Positions 37,653-46,595 of a stretch of 64,000 bases of DNA are shown in pieces. Below the pieces are notes generated by a model, which saw only the letters and a list, made by a program, of their open reading frames with translations, ran no database searches and had not been told where the DNA came from. Within the stretch, counting starts at the first letter, position 1; every line of letters starts with the position of its first letter. This DNA is from Ensifer sp. MPMI2T (GTDB lineage Bacteria; Pseudomonadota; Alphaproteobacteria; Rhizobiales; Rhizobiaceae). Both the position numbers and the translations under genes were made by a program. The stretch spans positions 62,001-126,000 of the forward strand of contig NZ_SRXN01000001.1 of NCBI RefSeq assembly GCF_004827385.1, given 5' to 3'.

Positions 37653-40060
37653 CCTCTGATGGCCCGCGGCGTGATTTGAAGCTGCGCGCTCCCGGCAGGG
37701 GACCGTTCCTGAATTGCTTCAGCCGCCACCCGGTCGGGGATGCGCACCGATATGATCGTGCCGACGTTTTCGGTGGAGTGGATCTTCATCGTCCCGCCGT
37801 GAAGGCGCGTGAGCGAGCGCGAAATTGCAAGCCCGAGGCCCGAACCGCCTTTGCTTTTGGCGTATTGGCTCTGCACCTGCTCGAAGGGTTGGCCGATCTT
37901 CTGCAGTGCGTCCTTCGGAATGCCGATACCGGAATCGGCGATCGTCAGCATCACCGCTCCGGTGACTTTGCGAGCCCTCAGCGAGATCCGGCCGCCTTCA
38001 TTGGTGAATTTGACGGCGTTCGAAAGCAGGTTCAGCAGCACCTGTTTCATCGCGCGCCGGTCGGCGACCATGGTGAGGCCCGAGGAAATCTGCTGAACGA
38101 CGCGGATGTTCTTCTGCTCGGCTGGAATGGTGGTGAAGCGCAGGGTCTCTTCGATCAGTGGCGCCAGATCGATTGTCTCGCGCGTGATGCGCATGTGGCC
38201 TGCCTCGATCTTCGACATATCGAGGATGTCGTTGATGACGTTGAGCAGGTGTTTGCCGCTTTCGTAGATGTCGCGCGAATATTCGTGGTATTTCTCCGAC
38301 CCCAGCGGACCGAACATCTGGTTCTGCAGGATCTCCGAAAAGCCGAGAATGGCGTTCAGCGGCGTGCGCAATTCATGCGACATGTTTGCCAGAAACTCGG
38401 ACTTGGCCCGGTTCGCGGCTTCGGCTCGCTCCTTCTCCGCCTGATAATTAGCGTTGGCGACGGAAAGTTCGGCTTTCTGCCGTTCCAGCGTGATACGTGA
38501 TGCCGAAAGGTCGCCGATCGTTGCCATGAGCCGACGTTCGGATTCGCGCAGGCGTACCTGGTGGCGTTTGAGCAGCGTGATATCGGTGCCGACAGAAACC
38601 AGACCGCCATCGCGGGTGCGGCGTTCGTTGATTTGAAGCCATCGCTCGTCGGCGAGTTGTACCTCGCTTGTTTGCGAATGATTGCTGCGATCCGGATCGG
38701 CGACCCGCCGCTCGACGACCGGGCGCGCCGCGGCGGTATGGACGACTGTCCGCTCCGTGCCTGGTACCAGCACGTGGTCCGGCAACTGATAGGCCTCTTG
38801 ATAGTGGGTGTTGCACATGACCAGGCGATCGTGCTTGTCCCAGAGCACGAAGGCCTCCGACGTGCATTCGATGGCGTCGGCCAGCCGCTGATCCGCTTCC
38901 GCATAGCGCTGGGCAAGGCGATGTTGCTCGGTGACGTCCATGGCAATGCCGATCAGGTGCGTGCGGCCGGAGACGGTGCGAATGACCTGGGCGCGTGCGC
39001 GTAGCCACACGTAATGCCCGTCGGCATGGCGCATGCGAAACACTTGGTCTATCTGGCGCGCATTATCCCTGGCGATTGCCCGGGCCACGCTGTAAATGCC
39101 GCGGTCCTCCGGATGCATCAACCGCGCGGCATCGCCGAAGGAAAGCACGCTGCTGTCGCCCGGCATGCCGAGCATCTCGTACATCGACCGCGACCAGAAC
39201 AGGCGACGGTTGGCGAGGTCGAAATCCCACAACCCGCAGCGACCGCGCGAGAGCGCGGTTTCGACGCGCAGGTTCGATTCGGCGAAAACCGCATCGGCGT
39301 CGCGGGCGCGCTTTGCCTGGATGTAATAGGCATAGAGCACGACGAGCAGGATGGCCGAGATGCCTGCAAACAGGGTGACGTTGAGCGAAACTTCGTCGCG
39401 CCACGCCGTTTCGAGTTCGGCGATCGGAATTGCCGCCAGAATAACGCCGGCGGCTTCCGGGAGCTGTGTCAAGGCGACAAGGTGATTGACGTCGCCGACT
39501 GACGTTTCCATCACGCTCGATCCTTCACCGTAATATTGCAACGTGGCGAGGTCCGGAGCGATCGACGCCAGCGTGCGCCCGATGAAATGCACGCCTTCTG
39601 CCGTGCTTGCGAATATCCGGCCGTCCTTGCGAACCGTCAGCAGAAACATGCCACCGTCGAGAGTGCCCGCAGGTAGATATTCGCCGAGCCGCTGTTCGGC
39701 CTCCCATCGCCGGCCGTCGGCGAAAAGTGTCGCACCGTCGGCCTGGAAGGCGGCAGCGGCCGCGGCCGCCGCGAGACTGACAGCCTGCCGGGAGCTGCCC
39801 TCCATCCGGGCGTGCTCACCCATGATGCCCGACATGCGGGAAATGGCGACGATGATGAGGAAAGCGATTATGAGGACGGGAATGGAGCGCTTGAGAATAG
39901 GCTCGGCGCTTGCGAGCCGCTGCGACGCGGGCTCAGCAAACAGCTTTGCCTGTTCGATGAACTCCCGTTCCAGGTTGAAAAAGCCCGGAAACTTGAGTCG
40001 CAACCGCCCGTCGGCTGCGCTTCCCCGTCGCGCGTCCGCCATCTTTCCCAATCTTGTCAT
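37646..40060 (-). CDS. pleC: PleC-like PAS sensor histidine kinase/phosphatase
   Basis: An 804-residue kinase. Two membrane helices (about 50-72 and 228-250) enclose a periplasmic sensor, then PAS domains (about 275-385 with 'LFWSRSMYEMLGMPGD'; about 400-510). A coiled-coil region is followed by HisKA 'SEFLANMSHELRTPLNAILG' (about H562) and the ATPase 'LLNLLSNAVKFT', 'DSGIGIP', 'GSGLGLAIS'. Order and neighbours (degP, two-component pair, glnE) match the Sinorhizobium gene described as pleC, which opposes DivJ by dephosphorylating DivK. Orthology rests on recalled gene order and architecture. Confidence 0.8.
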   Translation of the reverse strand: MTRLGKMADARRGSAADGRLRLKFPGFFNLEREFIEQAKLFAEPASQRLASAEPILKRSIPVLIIAFLIIVAISRMSGIMGEHARMEGSSRQAVSLAAAAAAAAFQADGATLFADGRRWEAEQRLGEYLPAGTLDGGMFLLTVRKDGRIFASTAEGVHFIGRTLASIAPDLATLQYYGEGSSVMETSVGDVNHLVALTQLPEAAGVILAAIPIAELETAWRDEVSLNVTLFAGISAILLVVLYAYYIQAKRARDADAVFAESNLRVETALSRGRCGLWDFDLANRRLFWSRSMYEMLGMPGDSSVLSFGDAARLMHPEDRGIYSVARAIARDNARQIDQVFRMRHADGHYVWLRARAQVIRTVSGRTHLIGIAMDVTEQHRLAQRYAEADQRLADAIECTSEAFVLWDKHDRLVMCNTHYQEAYQLPDHVLVPGTERTVVHTAAARPVVERRVADPDRSNHSQTSEVQLADERWLQINERRTRDGGLVSVGTDITLLKRHQVRLRESERRLMATIGDLSASRITLERQKAELSVANANYQAEKERAEAANRAKSEFLANMSHELRTPLNAILGFSEILQNQMFGPLGSEKYHEYSRDIYESGKHLLNVINDILDMSKIEAGHMRITRETIDLAPLIEETLRFTTIPAEQKNIRVVQQISSGLTMVADRRAMKQVLLNLLSNAVKFTNEGGRISLRARKVTGAVMLTIADSGIGIPKDALQKIGQPFEQVQSQYAKSKGGSGLGLAISRSLTRLHGGTMKIHSTENVGTIISVRIPDRVAAEAIQERSPAGSAQLQITPRAIRGH

Positions 40061-40247
40061 CCTCGAAAGCGCCCGGCATTCCCAATGAATGTGCCGAAGA
40101 CGCCTGATCCTCTAAAGCTGAGACATGAGCCGCCCCAGCGTTTGGCCGGGAAGGAATGTCTCAGTGATTCGGCGCGCCGCTCGCCCGAATCTGACTCAAT
40201 GAATCACAGGGCGATTCGCCTTGTCCAGAGGGAATGGTAAAGATTTC

Positions 40248-40253
40248 TTAACC
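40248..40253 (-). promoter_or_regulatory. TTAACC CtrA-like half-site upstream of pleC-like gene
   Basis: A single TTAACC within 'tttcttaaccaattc' about 190 bases upstream of the pleC-like ATG. Half-sites are frequent by chance, so confidence is low. The 393-bp gap otherwise holds only the RIME half copy. Confidence 0.2.
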
Positions 40254-40353
40254 AATTCTCATCGTTGGAAAATCACAGGCCGGATTACTGTCATGGCTTA
40301 GGCTTTTGCAGTGAGATGAGCTTTAATTCATTGGAATCACTCACGGCCGCATT

Positions 40354-40412
40354 ACAGCGCCGCGCGTCCGGTCGGACGCGTAAAGGTCGCTGTAGCGCTT
40401 TGAGTTGCATGA
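40354..40412 (+). repeat. RIME-like repeat, first palindrome plus linker
   Basis: 'acagcgccgcgcgtccggtc', then 'ggacgcgtaaaggtcgctgt' and the linker 'gctttgagttgcatg'. The second palindrome is missing. It lies downstream of pepN. Confidence 0.75.
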
Positions 40413-40453
40413 TTCGGGCCAACGCCGCCGTGATTTCTGTGCGGGAAGGGCTG

Positions 40454-43102
40454 TCAGGCTTCCAGCATGCGATCGACGATATCGCTGACGTCTGCGGAGA
40501 GGTTGGCTGCGCCGGCGATCTCCGTAAGCGCGTTGCGGGCATGATTGGCGCGAACCTTCTCCAGCGACCGCCAGGAGCGCATCGACGTCAAAATGCGCGC
40601 CGCGAGCTGCGGATTGCGCGGATCGATGTCGAGAATTTGCCGTGCGAGGAAGCGATAGCCTTCGCCATCGGCCCGATTGAACCCGGTCGGGTTGGAGAAG
40701 GCGAAGGTTCCGACAAGCGAGCGGACACGATTTGGGTTGTTGCCGTTGAAGAGCGGATCGGACATCAGCGTCTTCACTCGATCAAGGGTCTCAGGACCCG
40801 GAATCGTCGCCTGGATCGCAAACCATTTGTCGATGACGAGTGCGTTGTCCGCAAAACGTTTCTTGAATTGAGCGAGCGCCTCGGCCGTCTCTTTCGCATT
40901 CGGGAAACGATGCGCAAGCAAAGTCAGCGCGAGGCTGAGATCCGTCATGTTGTTGGCGGCAAGGAATGCCTCTGCCGCCCTTTCCGGCCCCTGATCACCA
41001 TGGACAAGCAAGGAAATCGCGCTGTTGCGCAGCGCCCGCCGACCGGCACTGGTAGCGTCCGGGCTGAATGGGCCTGACGATGCCATGTCGTCCGCCAGCC
41101 CGGTGAAGGTGTCGCGTCCGGCTGCGGCGACACCGGCCAGGATCTGCTGACGGCCGGCGTGAATGGCATCCGGATCGTTGTCGCTGCCGATTTCGCGAGC
41201 GATATCGGATTCGCTCGGCAGCGCCAGGGCCTGCGAGCGGAACGCTGGCTCCAGCTGGTCATCTGCCGCGGCGGCAATCAGGCCGTACATGAGAGCGCTG
41301 TCGCAGGTAGCCGGTTGCCCATTGCGTGCCTGCGTGGTTGCCGCAACCAGATTGTCGAGCGCAATGGCATTCAGGGCCTGCCAGCGGGCAAAGAGGTCGA
41401 CCTCGTGGCGCGCAATCAGTGCGCGGTCCTCGGCGCTCTGCTCGATGTGGAGGTTGATAGGTGCCGAGAACCCGCGGTTCAAGGACGGCACGGGGCGCGA
41501 CGGAATGCCGGAGAACAAAACCGTTTGCTTGCGCTTGGTCAGATGGATGACATCTCCCGTGACGTCGGCGCCGGAAACCGACGCGGCTTTCGCCTCGCTG
41601 CCATCGCCCAACAGGAGCCCGAGCCGCAACGGGATATGCATAGGCTCCTTGGGGTTCTGACCCGGCGTCGGAGGCACTGTCTGCTCGAGCGAAAGCGAAA
41701 AGGTCTGCTTGTCGGCGTCGTAGGATCCCGAAGCCGTGACGAGCGGCGTTCCCGCCTGATGATACCAGAGCGAAAATTGCTTGAGGTTGCGCCCGCTGGC
41801 GTCCTCGAAGCAGGCGATGAAATCTTCGATCGTCACCGCTTGACCGTCATGGCGTTCGAAATAGAGATCCATGCCCTTCTTGAAGAGGTCGCGGCCGAGG
41901 ATGGTGGCGATCATCCGCGTCACCTCGGAGCCCTTCTCATAGACGGTTGTCGTGTAGAAGTTGTTGATCTCACGATATTTCGTCGGGCGCACCGGATGGG
42001 CGAGGGGGCCGGCATCCTCCGGAAACTGCTCCGACTTCAGGTGACGTACCTCGGCGATGCGCTTGACGGCACGCGAACGCATGTCCGCTGAAAATTCGTG
42101 GTCGCGGAAGACGGTCAGGCCTTCCTTGAGGCAAAGCTGGAACCAGTCGCGGCAGGTGATGCGGTTACCTGTCCAGTTGTGGAAATATTCGTGCGCGATG
42201 ATTGCTTCGATGTTCGCGTAGTCCGCGTCCGTCGCTGTTTCCGGGTCCGCGAGCACATATTTGTCGTTGAAGACATTGAGGCCCTTGTTCTCCATGGCGC
42301 CCATGTTGAAGTCGGAGACCGCGACGATCATGAAGATGTCGAGGTCGTACTCGCGCCCGAACACCTCCTCATCCCACTTCATCGAACGCTTCAGTGCGTC
42401 CATGGCGTAGGAGGCGCCAGCCTCCTTGCCATGCTCGACATAGATCTTGAGCGCGACCGTGCGCCCGGAAGCAGTCGTGAACGTGTCTTCCACGACGCCG
42501 AGGTCGCCGGCGACCAGCGCAAAAAGATAGCTCGGCTTCGGATGCGGATCGTACCAGGCGGCAAAATGGCGGCCGTCGCCCATGTCGGCGCCGCCAAGAA
42601 AGTTGCCGTTCGAGAGCAGTAGCGGTGCGGTTGCCTTGTCGGCGATGATGTTGACCGTGTAGACGGCGAGCACATCCGGTCGGTCAGGGAAGTAGGTGAT
42701 GCGGCGGAAGCCTTCCGCCTCGCATTGGGTGCAGTAGACGTTGTTGGTGCGGTAGAGACCCATCAGCTTGGTGTTGGTCTCGGGCGAGAGCAAGGTGGTT
42801 ATCGTGATCTCGAAAGGAGCCGTCTCCGGCAGCCCGCTGATCGTCAACGTATCGTCCGTGGCCTCAAAGAGTGTTGGCGATATGTCCACCTGATCGAGCA
42901 ACAGGCCGGTCATGCGCAATTCGTCGCCGTCCAAAACCAGCGGCGCCGCCGGACTTACCCCCTCGCGTCGGTGGAAAATGAGGCGCGCTTCGACCTTTGT
43001 TTCCTTCGGGTCGAGCTCGAAGGTCAAATCCACTCTCTCAAGAACGAAGTCGGTCGGCCGGTAGTTTTCCAGATGAATGGTCTGGCCCGTGTTTGTCCGC
43101 AT
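40454..43102 (-). CDS. pepN: Aminopeptidase N (M1 metallopeptidase)
   Basis: 882 residues from ATG 43102 (MRTNTGQTIHLENY), the usual length of E. coli-type PepN. The exopeptidase motif 'GAMENKGL' and the zinc site 'HEYFHNW' (HExxH at 304-308) with the downstream 'KEGLTVFRD' glutamate are present. C-terminal helical domains (about 540-882) follow the family. It removes N-terminal residues from peptides in the cytoplasm. The frame is open to 43234, but the upstream stretch is not conserved-looking. Confidence 0.96.
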   Translation of the reverse strand: MRTNTGQTIHLENYRPTDFVLERVDLTFELDPKETKVEARLIFHRREGVSPAAPLVLDGDELRMTGLLLDQVDISPTLFEATDDTLTISGLPETAPFEITITTLLSPETNTKLMGLYRTNNVYCTQCEAEGFRRITYFPDRPDVLAVYTVNIIADKATAPLLLSNGNFLGGADMGDGRHFAAWYDPHPKPSYLFALVAGDLGVVEDTFTTASGRTVALKIYVEHGKEAGASYAMDALKRSMKWDEEVFGREYDLDIFMIVAVSDFNMGAMENKGLNVFNDKYVLADPETATDADYANIEAIIAHEYFHNWTGNRITCRDWFQLCLKEGLTVFRDHEFSADMRSRAVKRIAEVRHLKSEQFPEDAGPLAHPVRPTKYREINNFYTTTVYEKGSEVTRMIATILGRDLFKKGMDLYFERHDGQAVTIEDFIACFEDASGRNLKQFSLWYHQAGTPLVTASGSYDADKQTFSLSLEQTVPPTPGQNPKEPMHIPLRLGLLLGDGSEAKAASVSGADVTGDVIHLTKRKQTVLFSGIPSRPVPSLNRGFSAPINLHIEQSAEDRALIARHEVDLFARWQALNAIALDNLVAATTQARNGQPATCDSALMYGLIAAAADDQLEPAFRSQALALPSESDIAREIGSDNDPDAIHAGRQQILAGVAAAGRDTFTGLADDMASSGPFSPDATSAGRRALRNSAISLLVHGDQGPERAAEAFLAANNMTDLSLALTLLAHRFPNAKETAEALAQFKKRFADNALVIDKWFAIQATIPGPETLDRVKTLMSDPLFNGNNPNRVRSLVGTFAFSNPTGFNRADGEGYRFLARQILDIDPRNPQLAARILTSMRSWRSLEKVRANHARNALTEIAGAANLSADVSDIVDRMLEA

Positions 43103-43524
43103 GGTCAGTCTCGCTTGCGCCTTCGCTGTAGATTCGATTTGTAGAGGGCGCCTGTGATGGTGAAAAGCCCAAGGGGCGAAAAGCGAAGCATTGCCACACG
43201 ATTGTGATGCCGGCGACCGCGCTCCGACGGACAAGACGTGGCTTCTGGTATTCTTCCCGTTCCCTTATCGATCAGTGGTTTACAGAAGCGTCACTAACAA
43301 GAACTAAATCGGCAGGGACTTTTTCGCGCTTGCTAAAAAATCTCGAAACGCCCAGGCCGCAATAGGTTCGCATCAAGAAAAAATGCTACCCATCAAGAAA
43401 TTTGATCCATATTCCGCCATGGCGCCGCTAGAGTAGGAGCAACCTTCCTGCGGCTTTTTCTGCCGCGTCTTCCTCGGCCGAAATTCCTCCTGCATTGGCC
43501 GGCGGCATTTGAAAAGTGCGTTTG
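43103..43524. promoter_or_regulatory. Divergent promoter region between pepN and the EamA transporter
   Basis: About 420 bases, no gene. A 10-base direct repeat CATCAAGAAA occurs at 43371-43380 and 43391-43400, exactly 20 bases apart (two helical turns), as expected of a regulator binding two half-sites on one DNA face. Confidence 0.35.
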
Positions 43525-44463
43525 ATGGATGCGGACATCCAAAGCCCGATGAAGGGAATCCTGCTCAAGGTGCTTTCCGTCATCATCTTCGTTTGCATGT
43601 CCACCTGCATCAAGGCCGCGGGCGACGGCATCGCTACCGGCCAGATTACCTTCTACCGTTCCGCCTTTGCGATGGTGCCGATCCTGGGTTTCCTAGCGCT
43701 TCGCGGCCAGTTGCGTGATGCGTTCAGGACCAAGAACCTGACAGGACATATCGCGCGCGGCTTCGTCGGCATTCTCTCGATGAGTTGCGGCTTCTACGGA
43801 CTCGTCCACCTGCCGCTGCCGGAGGCGATCTCGATCGGCTATGCCATGCCGCTGCTCGCCGTCATCTTCGCAGCCGTTTTTCTCCGGGAGACCGTGCGTC
43901 TCTACCGGTGGTCAGCAGTCATTATCGGGCTCACGGGCGTGCTGATCATCACCTGGCCTCGGCTGACGCTGTTCCAGAATGGAGGGTTCGGCTCGTCCGA
44001 GGCGCTTGGTGCAGCCGCCGTGCTGGCTTCGGCGGCACTTGGGGCGATGGCGATGGTGCTCGTGCGCAAGCTTGTGAAGTTCGAGCGAACGCACACGATC
44101 GTGCTTTACTTCTCCCTGTCGGCCTCGCTGTTTTCCCTTGCAACGCTGCCCTTCGGCTGGCCGTCAATGTCCTTGACATCCTTCCTGCTGTTGATGGTCG
44201 CCGGCTTCTGCGGAGGCGTCGCGCAGCTCCTGCTGACGGAAAGCTACCGTCATGCCGACATGTCGACGATCGCCCCGTTCGAGTACACGTCGATCGTACT
44301 GGGTATTGCCGTCGGTTATTTTCTCTTCGGTGACATCCCAACGCGAACCATGCTGGCGGGCACCGCAATCGTTGTCTCTGCCGGCATCTTCATCATCTTT
44401 CGCGAGCATCAACTGGGATTGGAGCGCAAGGGCGCCCGCAAGCATGTGACGCCGCAAGGCTGA
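43525..44463 (+). CDS. EamA/DMT-family permease
   Basis: A 312-residue protein from ATG 43525 (GTG 43516 adds 3 residues) with about ten hydrophobic helices arranged as two EamA repeats, each about 130 residues. 'FYRSAFAMVPILGFLAL' and 'YAMPLLAVIFAAVFLRETV' mark the first repeat, and 'SYRHADMSTIAPFEYTSIVLGIAVGYFLFGDIP' the second, which is typical. DMT permeases export or import small metabolites; the substrate cannot be assigned. Confidence 0.9.
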   Translation: MDADIQSPMKGILLKVLSVIIFVCMSTCIKAAGDGIATGQITFYRSAFAMVPILGFLALRGQLRDAFRTKNLTGHIARGFVGILSMSCGFYGLVHLPLPEAISIGYAMPLLAVIFAAVFLRETVRLYRWSAVIIGLTGVLIITWPRLTLFQNGGFGSSEALGAAAVLASAALGAMAMVLVRKLVKFERTHTIVLYFSLSASLFSLATLPFGWPSMSLTSFLLLMVAGFCGGVAQLLLTESYRHADMSTIAPFEYTSIVLGIAVGYFLFGDIPTRTMLAGTAIVVSAGIFIIFREHQLGLERKGARKHVTPQG

Positions 44464-44479
44464 CAATTGCTCGTGATCC

Positions 44480-45772
44480 CTATTCCGGCTGCCTCTCCCA
44501 AATAGGAGCGGTGTCGTCGCTGATAAGCGTATCCGCACCCGCATGCTGGGCGATCGGGGTCGTCACGTCGGGACCGGGCGTCGGCATGACCGTGGTGGCC
44601 TGAAAGTCGGTCTTGGCGACGAGTCCCTGGTGCTGCTCACGCCTCAGGATTCGCCAGGCGGCATAGCCACCGTAAAGCGCGAAGTAGACGGCGAGAACGA
44701 CGAACAGCGCCGCGGGGCCGAAGCGGTCCATGACCGGAGCCACCATCAACGGTCCAACAATGGTTCCGATGCCATAGGTGATCATGAGGCCCGACGAGAT
44801 TTCCACGTATTCGTTCGGGCGGGCGAGGTCGTTGGCGTGCGCGACATTGAGCGCATAGATCGGAAAGAGCACGCTGCCGATGCAGGCGGCGACGAGATAA
44901 AGCATTGCCGGGCTGCCGCCGATCGAGACGGACATCACGAGGCAGGAGATAACGCCGACAATGCCGCAGCCGACCATGACGATCCGCCGGTCCATCCGGT
45001 CTGAAGCGCGGCCGATTGGTATCTGCGAGAGCGCGCTGCCCGTGAGCAGCGATGCAAGCAGCGTGGCGCCCTCGGCAGTTGAAAGCCCGATCCTCTGGGT
45101 GAAGACACCGCCGAGATTGAGCCAGGCGCCGGAAAGCGCACCGGCGAGAACGCCGCCGACGACGGCCACCGGCGAACGGCGGAAGAGGCCCGGAATATCG
45201 AACTTCGCCTGTGCCGGCGGGGCCGGCATGGGCGATGAGGAAAGCGCCGTCGGCAGCAGAGCCAGCGAAAACAGCACGCCGCAGAGAATGAACAGCGAGG
45301 TGTTCGTCGGATCGCCGAGCGGCACCAGATATTGACCGGCGATCGTCCCGACCATGGTCGTGATGAGGTAGAGCGAAAAGAGCAGACCGCGGTTTGCGTT
45401 CGTTACGCGCTCGTTGAGCCAGCTCTCGATGACGAGATAGCTTCCTGAAATGGCAAAGCCGGAGATTGCCCGAAAGGCGATCCAGGCGCGCCAGTCAACG
45501 ACGAGTCCGCACATCAGGATGGCAATCGAGAGCAGGGTGATCAGCGCGGTAAAGACGCGGACATGCCCGACGCGCAGGACGAATTTTGGCGTGACGATGC
45601 AGGAAAGCGTGAAGCCGAGCGTGTAGCCGGTGGCGAAGATCGAGACTGTGAGCGTTGACCAGCTTTCGGCCACGGAGCGCACGGGAATGACGTAGCTCTG
45701 CAGCCCGAAGGCCACCATCATCAGCAACGTGGAGAGCATCAGGCTGAAAACGGAAGCGAGACTGGCCAGCAT
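44480..45772 (-). CDS. Major facilitator superfamily transporter
   Basis: A 430-residue protein with twelve predicted helices. It has the MFS loop 'GRASDRMDRRIVMVGC' between helices 8 and 9 and a YcaD-like organisation. The C-terminal tail is hydrophilic. Inner-membrane location; the substrate is unknown. A full RIME copy sits only 12 bases upstream of the start codon, so it may lie in the promoter or leader. Convergent with the EamA gene. Confidence 0.88.
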   Translation of the reverse strand: MLASLASVFSLMLSTLLMMVAFGLQSYVIPVRSVAESWSTLTVSIFATGYTLGFTLSCIVTPKFVLRVGHVRVFTALITLLSIAILMCGLVVDWRAWIAFRAISGFAISGSYLVIESWLNERVTNANRGLLFSLYLITTMVGTIAGQYLVPLGDPTNTSLFILCGVLFSLALLPTALSSSPMPAPPAQAKFDIPGLFRRSPVAVVGGVLAGALSGAWLNLGGVFTQRIGLSTAEGATLLASLLTGSALSQIPIGRASDRMDRRIVMVGCGIVGVISCLVMSVSIGGSPAMLYLVAACIGSVLFPIYALNVAHANDLARPNEYVEISSGLMITYGIGTIVGPLMVAPVMDRFGPAALFVVLAVYFALYGGYAAWRILRREQHQGLVAKTDFQATTVMPTPGPDVTTPIAQHAGADTLISDDTAPIWERQPE

Positions 45773-45784
45773 CGGCGCTCCTAC

Positions 45785-45884
45785 TGCATGTTTCCTTAAA
45801 TCGCCCCCGATTTAAGGAAACATGCAACGATTTCAAAGTGCTACAGCGTCCTTTGCGCGTCTCAAAAGACGCGCGGCGCTGTAG
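45785..45884 (-). repeat. RIME-like repeat, full copy 3 (reverse orientation)
   Basis: 'tgcatgtttccttaaatcgc', then 'gatttaaggaaacatgca' (second palindrome, here nearly perfect), linker, and 'tacagcgtcctttgcgcg', 'acgcgcggcgctgta'. It is the cleanest copy in the window. The rest of the gap up to 46058 shows nothing recognisable. Confidence 0.85.
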
Positions 45885-46058
45885 GCGTTGCCGGCGTCGT
45901 CTTCAGCCATTGCGGAGAAACGCCCTGGGCACGGGAAGGAGCGGTCGATCGGACGTTCGCCAGCTCACTCGGCGGATCGGAATGAGTGTGGCTTTATCGA
46001 AATCTTTTGACGCTGTCGATTGCGACAGTCGATGGCGAAAAGAAGCAGGGAGAAGGGA

Positions 46059-46214
46059 TTAGTTCGGCAGCAGCGGGCTGACGGCGACACGGTGAGCGCG
46101 CCGCGAGTCCTTGCTTGTGCTCAAGCGGCTGTATTCGCGCGAGGCACGCACCGCCGTGCCGATGTCGGAGATCGAGTCGAGCAGAAACCGAATGCTGCCG
46201 AGCGGCCTGGACAT
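46059..46214 (-). CDS. Small hypothetical protein, 51 residues
   Basis: ATG 46214 is preceded by AGGAAGAGG. The sequence begins MSRPLGSIRFLLDSISDIG, with an amphipathic helix and a serine/arginine-rich C-terminus. It is second of two small tandem minus-strand genes (61-bp gap). No family recognised with confidence; it resembles in size and style the small DUF1127-like proteins of rhizobia, but I cannot assert membership. Confidence 0.6.
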   Translation of the reverse strand: MSRPLGSIRFLLDSISDIGTAVRASREYSRLSTSKDSRRAHRVAVSPLLPN

Positions 46215-46275
46215 TGTCCTCTTCCTTTCTGCGATTCGGAACGCGCGTTGTGGAGCTGAGTGCTCCGCGCAATCG

Positions 46276-46455
46276 TTAGCGTTGGATGAATTCGGCGTAG
46301 ATCTGTGCCGGGCGGCGCGTGGTCCGAGTAAGGCCGATTGCCGTCATCTGCTCGTTGGCTGCCGTGCCGAAAGTGTTGAAAGGCGTCCGCAACGCGGCGC
46401 CGGCATGGCGGAGCGTCTCAAAGCTGCTGTGAATCGGACGAAAGCGGGCAGTCAT
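46276..46455 (-). CDS. Small hypothetical protein, 59 residues
   Basis: ATG 46455 follows AAAAGGAAATGAACC (ribosome site). It begins MTARFRPIHSSFETLRHAG, contains 'LRTPFNTFGTAANEQMTAIG' and ends 'AQIYAEFIQR'. It is basic, with no membrane segment or signal. The strong ribosome site and the tandem with another small gene on the same strand argue that it is real. Function unknown. Confidence 0.6.
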   Translation of the reverse strand: MTARFRPIHSSFETLRHAGAALRTPFNTFGTAANEQMTAIGLTRTTRRPAQIYAEFIQR

Positions 46456-46595
46456 GGTTCATTTCCTTTTCCATTCCTCCCACATGCCCATATTGCGATG
46501 CAGCATCGATTTTGCAATGCATTAAAACGCGGCGCTGGCATGCGCAATTCGCATGGCTTTTTTCACCATTTGTTCATGAATTATCGTGGAGCTTG

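Noticed and set aside
41159..42091. Plus-strand frame inside pepN
   Set aside because: Antisense shadow of pepN; the zinc-site motifs are on the minus strand.
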